From Opitutia bacterium (lineage in GTDB: Bacteria; Verrucomicrobiota; Verrucomicrobiia; Opitutales; UBA953), in contig CANCLV010000003.1 of NCBI GenBank assembly GCA_947378905.1, positions 1 through 60,670 on the forward strand: DNA of 60,670 nucleotides, in the 5' to 3' direction. Of the stretch, positions 19,989 to 28,979 are shown in pieces. Each line of letters opens with the position of its first letter. The stretch's first letter is position 1. Below the pieces are notes generated by a model. It had not been told where the DNA came from, searched no databases, and saw nothing but the letters and a program-made list of their open reading frames with translations. Both the position numbers and the translations under genes were made by a program.

Positions 19989-22448
19989 ATGAGTGAAGAA
20001 AACCCCCAAACGGATAACACAAATAACGCCTCATCTGGTCGAAGTGATAAGGGGTCGACGGGTGCTCGTAATCCAAGCTGGGGTTCACGCCGTTCTGGTT
20101 ACGGCTACGGAGGCGGTGGATACGGAGGCGGCGGATACGGTGGCGGATACGGTGGCGGCTATGGCGGTGGCGGATACGGCGGCGGCTATGGCGGTGGCTA
20201 TGGCGGTGGATACGGCCGCGGTGGATACGGCCGCGGTGGATATGGTGGCGGTTATGGCGGCGGCTACGGAGAAGATAGCTCCAAAGACGCCAGCGTATCG
20301 TTTTCAACCTACGTTAACATGGTGCGCGAGCGCATCTGGTGGCTTATTTTGTCCGTCTTAATATTTTTAACCCTCTCTCTTGTTTACACATACAATATGA
20401 TGCCCGAATACAAGGCATCGGGTCGTTTACGTGTGTTTCGATTAGCTCCTAATATTTCGGGCGCTAATACCGCAGCTGAAAGTAATTTCAGTATTACTTC
20501 GAGTGATGACTTCTACACGGCTGTTGAGTCGATGCGAAGTAGCACAATCATTGAGGCAGTTTCGCGGCAGTTAACGAGTGCGGAAAAAAAAGAGGTACTA
20601 GCACCTTACCAAGCTGGTAATGTTTTCAGTGGACCGCTTTCGGAGCAGGAAGTTTTCTCTAAGCAAAGATCCATCACTCCGCAGCGTCAGACTTTAGTCG
20701 TAAGTGTTGAGTTTACGCACCCCAACCGTGAGTTGGCTCGTCAGGTAACAACCCTTTTTTGTAAAGCGATTCAAAAGAATAGCGAAGATGAGCGCCTAGT
20801 AATCACTAATCCATTGGTCGAAAAATACCGTATGGATATTGATTCAGTCGAAGACAAAATTCGAAAACTCTACGATAAGCGCAATGAGTTGATAAAAAGC
20901 CAAAAGCTGCTTTCGATTGCCAAAGATACAAATACGCTGACGGCTGAACGTGCTGCTTTGGTTAGGGCTCGTGAAGACACACGCAAGAGCATCGATGAAA
21001 TGGAGATTATTTGGCGTTTAATTGGTGAGTACAGGGAGTCAGGCAAAGATTTATATGACGTTGCCCAAGTACGAAGCGACGAACGCGTTAGTAACTTCGG
21101 ATCTAAGATAAGTGAACTGCGTGTTTCTGTCCGAACCATGGAGGAAAAATATACCGACGAGCACCCGACCTTAATTCAGGCCCGCGCACAACTAAAGCAA
21201 ACCGAAGCCGAATTAAAGAATGCGATTACGGCTTCAGTGAATCGTATTCAGGTAGCTATACAAAATGCTCATTCAAATTATGAAGCGATTATCTCAAACC
21301 TAGAAAAGAAAGACGAAGAGATATCCCGTTTGACTGTGGCAAATAACGAACTCGAACGCGTCGACAAAGAAATTAAGAGTCAGGAAGACTTTTTGGCCCG
21401 CCAAAAACAAAGTTTTGAAGAAGCCAAAATTCGTTCATCTACGACTGGAACTACAACTTCCATTAAGGTGCTCGATAGTCCATCCGTAGCCGATCGCCCT
21501 GCGAACAAGAACTTTTATCTAAACGCTATGATTGGTTTAGCTTTAGGCGCAATTTTTGGACTCGGGCTGATTATTTTACTGGGTACTTTTGATGACCGGA
21601 TAAAGTCTCCTAAAGAAGTGGAAGCTGGTTTGGGTCTCCCTGTTTTAGGAACCATCCCTCAGATTTCAAAATCCGTTGGGCCTGAACGTGCACTATTAGC
21701 ACAACACGATAAAGACGTCGTCGCTGTCGAAGCAGTCCGAACCATCTATTCGTCGATGCGTGTTAACCCTGCGTCAATGTCGAGCCACGTTTTCTTGGTT
21801 ACTTCTACGCGTCCTAGTGAAGGTAAGACTTTCGTTGCCACCAATCTCGCCTTGGGTTTCTCGCAGCACGGCGAAAGGGTTTTGGTAATCGATGCTGACT
21901 TGAGACTCCCTAACGTTGGACCTTCATTGGGCTTAACGGGAACGGAAGGTATTTCTCGATGGTTTAATGATGAATCCACGATCGATGATAGTATCATCAA
22001 AAATATAGCGCCGAACCTGGATGTTCTTCCTGTGGGCATGAGTTGTCGTAACCCAACGCAGGTCATCAACAGTCCTAAATTTATTGAAATGCTCACCGAA
22101 ATGCGTTCACGCTATGATCGCATTTTCATCGATTCACCGCCTATTGGTGCCGTCTCCGATGCATTAAATCTTATCCCTAATGTTGATGGAGTAATTTACG
22201 TTGTCCGTTATAACTTCGTATCCACGCGAAATGTAGCCGAGTGCATCACTCGTCTTCGCGAGGTCGGCGTTCCAATTCTCGGCGTAGTTCTTAACCGTAT
22301 GTCTATGCGTATGGCTTCAGTTTACACCGATAGCTTCGACGCTAGTTACGAGAAGTATTATAATGCCGCTGCTGGTGCTGCAGCTAAGTCTGAAGATGGT
22401 ACTTCGGTAGCATCAAACGAAAATCCTGAAGATAATACTAAGGTCTAA
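19989..22448 (+). CDS. Wzc-like chain-length determinant / tyrosine kinase with Gly-Tyr-rich N-terminus
   Basis: An 819-residue inner-membrane protein. Residues 38-93 are almost only Gly and Tyr (14 Tyr, plus a few Arg), an unusual N-terminal extension. TM1 lies at about 117-136. A periplasmic Wzz domain with long coiled coil (about 140-500) follows, then TM2 (about 515-540, with Pro-rich flanks) and a CpsD-like ATPase: Walker A (SEGKT), Walker A' (VLVIDADLR) and Walker B (IFIDSPP). The C-terminus has only four Tyr (YTDSFDASYEKYY), fewer than the classical Wzc tyrosine cluster. Such proteins set polysaccharide length by cycles of autophosphorylation. Moving the Tyr-rich tail to the N-terminus is the striking feature. 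Confidence 0.92.
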   Translation: MSEENPQTDNTNNASSGRSDKGSTGARNPSWGSRRSGYGYGGGGYGGGGYGGGYGGGYGGGGYGGGYGGGYGGGYGRGGYGRGGYGGGYGGGYGEDSSKDASVSFSTYVNMVRERIWWLILSVLIFLTLSLVYTYNMMPEYKASGRLRVFRLAPNISGANTAAESNFSITSSDDFYTAVESMRSSTIIEAVSRQLTSAEKKEVLAPYQAGNVFSGPLSEQEVFSKQRSITPQRQTLVVSVEFTHPNRELARQVTTLFCKAIQKNSEDERLVITNPLVEKYRMDIDSVEDKIRKLYDKRNELIKSQKLLSIAKDTNTLTAERAALVRAREDTRKSIDEMEIIWRLIGEYRESGKDLYDVAQVRSDERVSNFGSKISELRVSVRTMEEKYTDEHPTLIQARAQLKQTEAELKNAITASVNRIQVAIQNAHSNYEAIISNLEKKDEEISRLTVANNELERVDKEIKSQEDFLARQKQSFEEAKIRSSTTGTTTSIKVLDSPSVADRPANKNFYLNAMIGLALGAIFGLGLIILLGTFDDRIKSPKEVEAGLGLPVLGTIPQISKSVGPERALLAQHDKDVVAVEAVRTIYSSMRVNPASMSSHVFLVTSTRPSEGKTFVATNLALGFSQHGERVLVIDADLRLPNVGPSLGLTGTEGISRWFNDESTIDDSIIKNIAPNLDVLPVGMSCRNPTQVINSPKFIEMLTEMRSRYDRIFIDSPPIGAVSDALNLIPNVDGVIYVVRYNFVSTRNVAECITRLREVGVPILGVVLNRMSMRMASVYTDSFDASYEKYYNAAAGAAAKSEDGTSVASNENPEDNTKV
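20098..20271 (+). repeat. In-frame minisatellite encoding Gly/Tyr repeats
   Basis: Degenerate tandem units of 12 to 15 bases built on GGA/GGC-TAC/TAT-GG codons encode GGGY and GGGGY units, with two GRGGY variants in the middle. All units keep the frame and synonymous third positions vary, so selection acts on the protein. Slippage could change the number of Tyr units between strains. Confidence 0.85.
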
Positions 22449-22450
22449 CG

Positions 22451-23239
22451 ATGAAGCCGGTTTGGTTATTTCTTCTTCTGACTCTAATTTTTACGGGTTG
22501 CCAGACTGCACCTGGAACTGGTCGCAGTCAGCTTCTCATGGTGAGTAACTCCGAGGTATCGGCGACAGCGGCTACGGAGTTCTCCAAAATGAAAAAGTTG
22601 CCCAACGATCCGCGTCTAGAGAAAATCAAAAAAATCGGTCTAGCAATCGTCACGGTAGCCCGAAAAGAAGATAAGAATAAAATCTTACCCCCCGCTAATA
22701 AATGGGAGTTTGCTATCATCGACGATAAATCGCCCAACGCATTCGCAATGCCTGGCGGAAAAATCGGTTTTAATGTTGGTATGTTTCCTTACGCTCCGAC
22801 CGATGATGATATTGCAGTTATTTTAGGACACGAAGTTTCACACGTTTTAAATCAACACAGTAACGAAAGAATTTCGCAGGCCCTATTGGTCGCCGCCGGT
22901 GCTGTGATTGTCGATGAGGCCACGAAGAATAAATCTGCACACACACGACAGGCTTGGATGACAGGATTTGGCCTCGGTGCTCAATTCGGTGTCCTTTTAC
23001 CTTTTAGTCGAGAGCATGAATCTGAAGCCGATCACCTTGGTTTAATTTTTATGGCAAGAGCAGGGTACAATCCAGAAGTAGCACCAGCCTTCTGGGGTCG
23101 CTTCTCTAAAATTGCGGGCACCAAGCCGCCAGAGTTTTTTTCCACCCACCCGGCAGATGAAACACGAATTAAGCAGTTAAACGCTTGGATGTTTGAAGCT
23201 AAAGCTCAAATACCCAAGGTCTCTGCACCTGCTCAATAA
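22451..23239 (+). CDS. M48-family metalloprotease, predicted lipoprotein
   Basis: A 262-residue protein with a lipoprotein signal (LLTLIFTGC, Cys17). The zinc motif is HEVSH (His127, Glu128, His131) with the downstream SEAD segment (191-194) that supplies the third ligand region, and AMPGGKI at about 99-105, a pattern typical of Oma1/YcaL/BepA-like M48 proteases that handle outer-membrane protein quality. It begins two bases after the Wzc-like gene, so it is probably in the same transcript and may act on assembly of the export machinery. The stop codon directly abuts the stop of the convergent sppA. Confidence 0.9.
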   Translation: MKPVWLFLLLTLIFTGCQTAPGTGRSQLLMVSNSEVSATAATEFSKMKKLPNDPRLEKIKKIGLAIVTVARKEDKNKILPPANKWEFAIIDDKSPNAFAMPGGKIGFNVGMFPYAPTDDDIAVILGHEVSHVLNQHSNERISQALLVAAGAVIVDEATKNKSAHTRQAWMTGFGLGAQFGVLLPFSREHESEADHLGLIFMARAGYNPEVAPAFWGRFSKIAGTKPPEFFSTHPADETRIKQLNAWMFEAKAQIPKVSAPAQ

Positions 23240-25045
23240 TTAGCGTAGGTCGATCTCGATAGGGCAACGAAGATAAACGCCCTTGGGGTCATTTAGATTT
23301 CCCACCCGATTCAGTAATTTTAAATGCGATTTCAGTATTTGCAGTGCGGGATCATTGAGCTTTGATTTCACAAATACAGGATTCTCATTTTCTTCTTCCG
23401 ATAATAATTTCTGTAAAATATTTTCCCGACCGGAGTGCAATGAGGGTACTTGTATGATTGAAGCATCAGGTTTCTTCGCTAACTCTTTCGCAAGATTGAT
23501 GGCATCGAGTAATCCGCCCATTTTATCAACCAAGCCGACATCTTTAGCATTAACCCCGAGCCAAACGCGCCCTTGGGCTATTTCATGCACCTGCCCGAAC
23601 TCTAATTTACGACCCTCAGAGACAACGCTTAGAAAGTCTTCATAAACTTGGTCCACCATCTTTTGAACAATCGCAATCTCGTCCGCGGTAGCTGCCCGAT
23701 GACTGGCAAATAAATCAGAGTAACGTGAAGTTTTAACTCCATCCGTCCCAAGGTTTATTTTTTTTGCCAATTCTTGATAATTAAAATGCAACCCAAAGAC
23801 ACCGATTGAACCAGTAATAGTGGCTGGATTTGCGATAATTCTATTTGCTCTCGCTGCAATGTAGTAACCGCCGCTAGCGGCAACATCGCCCATGGATACA
23901 ACCACTGGAATGCCTTTCTGTTTAAGAAGGCCTACTTCACGTGCGATTAAGTCACTCGCAAACGCAGACCCACCCGGGCTGTTGATTCTCAAGACCACTG
24001 CCTTGATGGTTTTATCACCACGTAAATCGCGCAGATCTCTAGCCAGTCGGTCACCCCCCACATTATGTTCGTCGCCCCACCCATCAACGATTTCTCCCTC
24101 TGCATATATCACCGCAATTTTGCCATCCCCTGCGTAGAAGTTAACTTTATTAGCATATTTCGTAAGTGAAATTTGCCTAAATGATTGGTCATTATCATCT
24201 GCCGCCGCGCCCAGTGCGCATATTTTAGTTACTAGTTCATCACGCTGACATAGCGCATCCACTAATTTTAATTTTTGTGCCGCATCGCTCGTAAAAATGC
24301 CACCGGAATTTGCGATACGATTAAGGCTGATGCTCGATAAATTTCTTGATTCGCTGACGTCGACCACGATTTTTTTCCAAGCCCCGCCGAGAAGTAATTC
24401 AGTTTGTTCGCGATCGGCTTCGCTCATTTTATCACTTAAAAATGGCTCCACGGCGGATTTATATTTACCTACTTTTGTCACCTGAACGCCCACGCCCAAG
24501 GTCTTCAAGGTCTCTCCGATGTAGGGGCTGTAGCCTGCTAGCCCTTTAAACTCTACCTCGCCGGCAGGGTGGGCATAAATTTTATCAGCCACGCTAGCTA
24601 AATAGTAGTCATGCTGTGAACCATTTTCAATCCAAGCGATTACTGGCTTTTTAGATTTTTTGAATTCCTTAATCGCTTGGCGGAGTTCGTTGAGTTGTAC
24701 TAATCCAGCATCGGTTTCACCTGCGATGAGTATGCCAATAATATTTTTATCTTTGGCCGCCTGTTTGATTGCTTCAATCGCCCGCAATAAATCTACTTCC
24801 GGTGCTTTTTGACTGTCGAGTAAAACGGATAAACCAGGATTACCATGCTGGGGTGTATCATTAATCAGCATCCCATTGCCAATCACTAACATGGTTTTTG
24901 CTTTTACGGAAACGCCAGGTGTTTGATGATTACCTGCGGCACTGATGAGCCCGATAATTAAAACTAAAAATAAAACACAGGCGAGTGCCCCCGCAATAAA
25001 AGTTCCCATGACTGAGGCCAGAAGGGCTTTGAAAAATTCTTTCAT
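23240..25045 (-). CDS. sppA: Signal peptide peptidase SppA, long (67K) type
   Basis: A 601-residue membrane protease that degrades released signal peptides. An N-terminal transmembrane segment (about residues 7-32) is followed by two tandem ClpP-like domains, as in the long E. coli form. The Lys-containing segment VGKYKSAVEPFLSDKMS lies in the first half, and the Ser-containing segment GDVAASGGYYIA in the second half; these match the Lys/Ser dyad regions of the family. INSPGGSAFASD is also typical. The gene is alone on this strand, 125 bases from the divergent gene at 25171. No Shine-Dalgarno motif is visible. Confidence 0.93.
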   Translation of the reverse strand: MKEFFKALLASVMGTFIAGALACVLFLVLIIGLISAAGNHQTPGVSVKAKTMLVIGNGMLINDTPQHGNPGLSVLLDSQKAPEVDLLRAIEAIKQAAKDKNIIGILIAGETDAGLVQLNELRQAIKEFKKSKKPVIAWIENGSQHDYYLASVADKIYAHPAGEVEFKGLAGYSPYIGETLKTLGVGVQVTKVGKYKSAVEPFLSDKMSEADREQTELLLGGAWKKIVVDVSESRNLSSISLNRIANSGGIFTSDAAQKLKLVDALCQRDELVTKICALGAAADDNDQSFRQISLTKYANKVNFYAGDGKIAVIYAEGEIVDGWGDEHNVGGDRLARDLRDLRGDKTIKAVVLRINSPGGSAFASDLIAREVGLLKQKGIPVVVSMGDVAASGGYYIAARANRIIANPATITGSIGVFGLHFNYQELAKKINLGTDGVKTSRYSDLFASHRAATADEIAIVQKMVDQVYEDFLSVVSEGRKLEFGQVHEIAQGRVWLGVNAKDVGLVDKMGGLLDAINLAKELAKKPDASIIQVPSLHSGRENILQKLLSEEENENPVFVKSKLNDPALQILKSHLKLLNRVGNLNDPKGVYLRCPIEIDLR

Positions 25046-25170
25046 AAAATGTTTATAAGAAAGTTAGTTTAAGCCATTACTTTGTCGACTGCGTAAGAAT
25101 CGCCAATCAAATAGAGAATATTCTCGGCGTTTCGGCTCGATTTTTTCTCCATTTAGTTAACTCTCTTGGC

Positions 25171-26616
25171 ATGTCCGACCCGACTCAAGATCCTAGTGCC
25201 GGCACCGCTCGTAAGGCGCTCGCTATTAATCTCGATCGCTCGGCGTATGGGGTATTCGCGGAAATTGGCGCTGGGCAGGAAGTCGTTCGACATTTTTTTA
25301 AGGCAGGCGGAGCCTCGGGTACCGTTGCTAAAAGTATGTCGGCTTACGACATGCGCGTGAGCGATGCTATTTACGGACATCCTAAGAGGTATGTCTCACG
25401 CGAGCGTCTCGAACAAATGATGGGCCACGAATACGGACTGCTCGTAGATCGTTTAGCCTCAGAAAGAGGGACATCTACAAGATTTTTTGCGTTTGCTGAT
25501 ACGGTGGCGACTACGCCGCACGACGGTAAAGGGCAGGGACACTCATGGATGGGCATGCGTTTCCAGGATGAAGTTGGATCGGCTTCCAGTGATATTATCC
25601 TGCACCTACGTCTCTGGGATCGTGATGCTGGCCGTCAACAAGACGCCCTCGGAGTCGTGGGTGTTAATTTAGTCCACGCAGCTTTAAACTCACACCGCGA
25701 TTTAAATAAGTTCCTAAATAACTTAGTTGATGATGTGGGTTCAGGCCGTGTTGAAATCGATTTTATTCACTTTAGTGGACCAGCCTTTAGTCATTTTGAC
25801 CCTCAGTCTGCTTTAATTCAGCTCGTTCGACTTGGTCTCACTGATGCTGTACTGTTTGATGATAAAGGTCAGTCGGCTGTTGCTGGAGAATTCTTTTATA
25901 AGAAGTCCATTCTAGTCGCCCGTGGAACCTTTCGCCCTATTTCACTGGTTAATGAAGACATGTTAGCTTGTGCTGAGCGGGCCTTGGCAAAGACGAATGA
26001 AAGGGTCTCCATTTTTGAAATGTGTGTGGGGCAAGAGTCGACTGACCTAAAAGAAATTTTAGATCGAATTGCCCTCGTCGGCACTTTGGGACGCCCGTTA
26101 TTAATCACACGTCACCGCGGGTGGTATCGTCTCCCTGCTTATTTCCGTCTACACACTGATGGAGAGATTACACTCATTGCGGGTATGAATAACTTGGTCG
26201 ATTTATTTAACCCACAGCACTACACGCACCTTGAGGGTGGCGTGTTGGAAGCTTGTGGTCGTCTCTTTAAGGAGAATGTTAAGGTGATGGTTTACCCGAT
26301 GCGCGGTGATCAGTTGAGTCGCTTAATTGAAGATCCAGTTGCTTGTCAGGTTTGCTTCCCAGAAACTTATCAAATCGAGGTAGACTCAGTAGTTACCGCT
26401 GCGGATGTCCAGGTGCGTCCCGCAGTTGCTGGATTATTTGTGCACCTGAGAACTAACGGCTTCTTAGTGCCAATTACCGGTGCAAGTTCACAGGCCCTAG
26501 CTTGTCAGCCTCGCACTTTAGCCGAACGGATAGCAGCAGGCGTTGAAGGATGGGAAAGGGAAGTGCCTGCCCCTGTGGCCAAAGAAATTATTCGTCGAAA
26601 ACTTTGGAGTAAGTAA
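25171..26616 (+). CDS. Conserved protein of unknown function (widespread family)
   Basis: A 481-residue soluble-looking protein with no signal peptide or membrane segment. It begins with ALAINLDRSAYGVFAEIGAG and QEVVRHFFKAG, contains SAYDMRVSDAIYG (about 58-70), RFFAFADTVA and GHSWMGMRFQ, and in the second half LEGGVLEACGRLF. I recognise this as a family found in several phyla, including green sulfur bacteria and cyanobacteria, whose database names (TonB-dependent receptor, nucleotide adenylyltransferase) do not match what is seen: there is no signal peptide, barrel or HxGH motif. It is followed 3 bases later by a small membrane protein gene, so the two probably form an operon. Function unknown. 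Confidence 0.85.
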   Translation: MSDPTQDPSAGTARKALAINLDRSAYGVFAEIGAGQEVVRHFFKAGGASGTVAKSMSAYDMRVSDAIYGHPKRYVSRERLEQMMGHEYGLLVDRLASERGTSTRFFAFADTVATTPHDGKGQGHSWMGMRFQDEVGSASSDIILHLRLWDRDAGRQQDALGVVGVNLVHAALNSHRDLNKFLNNLVDDVGSGRVEIDFIHFSGPAFSHFDPQSALIQLVRLGLTDAVLFDDKGQSAVAGEFFYKKSILVARGTFRPISLVNEDMLACAERALAKTNERVSIFEMCVGQESTDLKEILDRIALVGTLGRPLLITRHRGWYRLPAYFRLHTDGEITLIAGMNNLVDLFNPQHYTHLEGGVLEACGRLFKENVKVMVYPMRGDQLSRLIEDPVACQVCFPETYQIEVDSVVTAADVQVRPAVAGLFVHLRTNGFLVPITGASSQALACQPRTLAERIAAGVEGWEREVPAPVAKEIIRRKLWSK

Positions 26617-26619
26617 CCA

Positions 26620-27225
26620 ATGAGTTCTGCTCCTACTTCATTACCTTCTGGACCTAATACAGAATTAGCTCTGTCTGTGGAACGTGCTTATCGTGAAGTC
26701 ATTGTTTTGGATCGGCTCGGTGCAATCTGGTCGGTCATTTTCGCTAAGTGTTTATTAGCCCAATGGGCTATTGATGAATTTTCCATTCCAATCAGTGGCC
26801 TGCGTTATATTTGGCTGCTTACTCTTACAATGGCCGTGATTGCTACGGGCCTTTACCTACGTGCTCATCAATCAAAAATAAACTTTCTTCCCAATCAACT
26901 ACGTGTGGGCACGGCTGTTTTTGTAGGCATCGTCGTATCGCTCGGTTTTATTCTCTATGCGCATTTTGCCCTAAAACTCTTCTCAGCAATTACTGCATCT
27001 GCTCTTTGTTGTATCTTGTTTGGGGCGTGGTCACTTGCTCGTGCCGCCTTACGTAATACCTATCCTCCCTTGGTCGGTGCGTTGATTTGGTGGGTCCTGG
27101 CTGGCTACGCACTCATCAGTAAAGACAACTATGCTTTACTCTGGCTCGGGACAGGAATGTTTTTTGCCCAAGCCTTGCCAAGTTTTGCAATGGCTCGTCA
27201 GACCGAAAAATCGCTTCGCGTTTAG
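26620..27225 (+). CDS. Polytopic membrane protein, function unknown
   Basis: A 201-residue protein with about six hydrophobic segments (near residues 32-50, 57-79, 87-107, 112-135, 142-160 and 165-185) and short loops. I do not recognise a family. It starts three bases after the conserved unknown protein and probably shares its mRNA, so it may anchor or work with that protein at the membrane. Its stop codon TAG directly abuts the stop of the convergent LysR gene. Confidence 0.75.
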   Translation: MSSAPTSLPSGPNTELALSVERAYREVIVLDRLGAIWSVIFAKCLLAQWAIDEFSIPISGLRYIWLLTLTMAVIATGLYLRAHQSKINFLPNQLRVGTAVFVGIVVSLGFILYAHFALKLFSAITASALCCILFGAWSLARAALRNTYPPLVGALIWWVLAGYALISKDNYALLWLGTGMFFAQALPSFAMARQTEKSLRV

Positions 27226-28131
27226 TTATTCGAGGTCGGCTTTTTTCGCGTTCACACCGTTTAACATTAAAGTTAAGAATCGCTTCATGGCGGGAGTCAT
27301 CACGCGCCCTTTGCGATGTAATATAGCTAAGGGGCGAGAAACATGTCGGTCGCGCAATTTTAACTTAACCAGCGTGCCTTGCTCGATTTCTTGACGAATC
27401 GTGCCCTCGGGAACTAGCGCGACTCCAGCATCGACTTCCACCGCACGCTTCAAAGTTTCGATATTATCAAACTCCATCGAGGGTTCTAATTCGATGCGTT
27501 GTTCCCGGAAAAATTGATCAAGGGCTTTGCGTGTAGGGATATCTTGGTCGAATCCGATGAACCGCGTGCCTTGTAAATCCGCTAGTTCAATTTCTTTTTT
27601 GCCAGCTAACTTATGTTTAGGAGAACAGATGGCTACGAGTTGATCTTCCATGAAGGGAATGATTTCCACCTGCCGATATTTTTGCGGAAAAGCGACTAAA
27701 CCGAAATCGGCTGTGCTGGAAAATACATCTTCATAAACTAAATTGGACCGGCGATATTCAATGCGCACATTCACATGGGGAAACTCCTGCATGAACCGTT
27801 TCACATAGGGTGGCAGTTCGTGCAGTCCGATGGAGACAATCGTTGAAACATGCACTGTGCCGCTAACCACCTTCCGCATTTCCTGCATCTCGCTGGAGAC
27901 CTGTTCGTAGCGATTTAAAATATCGCGAGCCGCTTCATAAAGACTTCTTCCCTCACGGGTTAAACGAAACTGTTTCTGGCTACGATCCACGATGAGAACA
28001 TTAAAATGCTTCTCCATCGAACGGAGCTGCTGACTCACGGCAGACTGGGTGATGTTATTTAACTTGGCTGCCTTCGAGAAACTTTCGTTGTCCACAAGGT
28101 CTCGAAAAATCTTCAGGTTCTCTATTTGCAT
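27226..28131 (-). CDS. LysR-family transcriptional regulator
   Basis: A 301-residue regulator. The N-terminal winged helix-turn-helix reads LKIFRDLVDNESFSKAAKL, then NITQSAVSQQLRSMEKHF (residues 5-42). The substrate-binding effector domain (about 90-290) follows (VSTIVSIGLHELPPYVKRF, PHVNVRIEY). The closest general types are CysB/CbbR/CysL-like regulators, but the ligand cannot be read from the sequence. It is divergent from yggS-recN, and the intergenic space has a long inverted repeat (28151-28204) well placed as its operator. Its 3' end meets the convergent membrane gene without a gap. Confidence 0.93.
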   Translation of the reverse strand: MQIENLKIFRDLVDNESFSKAAKLNNITQSAVSQQLRSMEKHFNVLIVDRSQKQFRLTREGRSLYEAARDILNRYEQVSSEMQEMRKVVSGTVHVSTIVSIGLHELPPYVKRFMQEFPHVNVRIEYRRSNLVYEDVFSSTADFGLVAFPQKYRQVEIIPFMEDQLVAICSPKHKLAGKKEIELADLQGTRFIGFDQDIPTRKALDQFFREQRIELEPSMEFDNIETLKRAVEVDAGVALVPEGTIRQEIEQGTLVKLKLRDRHVSRPLAILHRKGRVMTPAMKRFLTLMLNGVNAKKADLE

Positions 28132-28150
28132 GACAATGGGTGGAGCCCAG

Positions 28151-28204
28151 CATGATTAATAAATCTAATAATAGGTTGTTTCAAGTGTAGATTTACTTAT
28201 CATG
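28151..28204. promoter_or_regulatory. 17-bp inverted repeat, candidate LysR operator
   Basis: CATGATTAATAAATCTA (28151-28167) and TAGATTTACTTATCATG (28188-28204) are inverted copies matching at 15 of 17 positions, separated by 20 bases. The dyad is AT-rich, lies 20 bases upstream of the LysR start, and sits between the divergent LysR and yggS genes. This is the usual place and form for a LysR-type recognition site, so autoregulation or control of yggS-recN is plausible. Confidence 0.65.
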
Positions 28205-28280
28205 ACTGGGTTACTACTTATTCCCGCAAAGGGGATTGGAGGCGTTGACTCTATGCTTAATCTGCTTCCCATTGTCTCTC

Positions 28281-28979
28281 GTGGTTACCTACGAACAATT
28301 TGCGGCCAATTGTGATGCCGTCCGCCTTAGGATAAAGTCAGCCTGTGAACAGTGCGGCCGGAATCCGTCTGAAGTCAGAATTTTACCCGTCACTAAAACT
28401 AACCCCGTCGAGGCGGCTCTCTATGCCTATCGTTATGGCATGCGTTCGGTGAGTGAAAATAAAGTTCAAGAAGGACAGGAAAAAAAACCACTCGCACCCG
28501 CAGATTTAAGATGGGAGTTCATCGGCCACCTTCAATCAAACAAAGTTAAGCCCGCTTTAAAGATTTTTGATATTATCCAAACGGTCGACAGCGTGGATTT
28601 AATTTTGCGCATGGGACGAATCGCTGAAGAGCTTAATGTAAAACCTGAAATTTATTTTCAAGTGAACTCCGGTCACGATCCGGCCAAATTTGGATGTGAA
28701 ATAGAAGAGGCTCCAGTTTTATTAGAAGCAGCATTGAGTCAGCCATCGTTACGTGCGGTCGGACTCATGGCTGTCCCGCCGATTGAGGGGGGTATGGACT
28801 CCGCCAAGCGTACGTTTGATAATTTGAGGCTCTGCCGTGATCAACTACAGGATAAATTTAAAGTGAGTCTGCCCGAACTTTCTATTGGCATGAGTGGCGA
28901 CATGGAAGCCGCTGTCATTGCAGGCTCAACTTGCGTACGCCTGGGTTCATCGCTTTACGGTCCACGCACCCAGAAATGA
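28281..28979 (+). CDS. YggS/PROSC-family pyridoxal phosphate homeostasis protein
   Basis: About 232 residues from the GTG at 28281, chosen because the family normally begins a few residues before the YEQFAANCDAV segment and the upstream in-frame codons look non-coding. The PLP-binding Lys lies in ILPVTKTNP. Other family segments are FIGHLQSNKV and MSGDMEAAVIAGSTCVRLG and SSLYGPR. These fold-type III barrel proteins buffer PLP and affect amino-acid metabolism. The stop overlaps the recN start (ATGA), so the two genes are translationally coupled. A LysR dyad lies upstream. The start remains uncertain (an in-frame TTG lies at 28236). Confidence 0.88.
   Translation: MVTYEQFAANCDAVRLRIKSACEQCGRNPSEVRILPVTKTNPVEAALYAYRYGMRSVSENKVQEGQEKKPLAPADLRWEFIGHLQSNKVKPALKIFDIIQTVDSVDLILRMGRIAEELNVKPEIYFQVNSGHDPAKFGCEIEEAPVLLEAALSQPSLRAVGLMAVPPIEGGMDSAKRTFDNLRLCRDQLQDKFKVSLPELSIGMSGDMEAAVIAGSTCVRLGSSLYGPRTQK

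Noticed and set aside
20098..20271. Repeated DNA that could look like a CRISPR or mobile repeat
   Set aside because: Units are 12-15 bases, contiguous, in frame and without spacers; it is a coding minisatellite.
19987..20307. Long minus-strand frame rich in His and Arg across the start of the Wzc-like gene
   Set aside because: It is the complement of the Gly/Tyr repeat codons; its composition is a direct by-product and it has no start context or family features.
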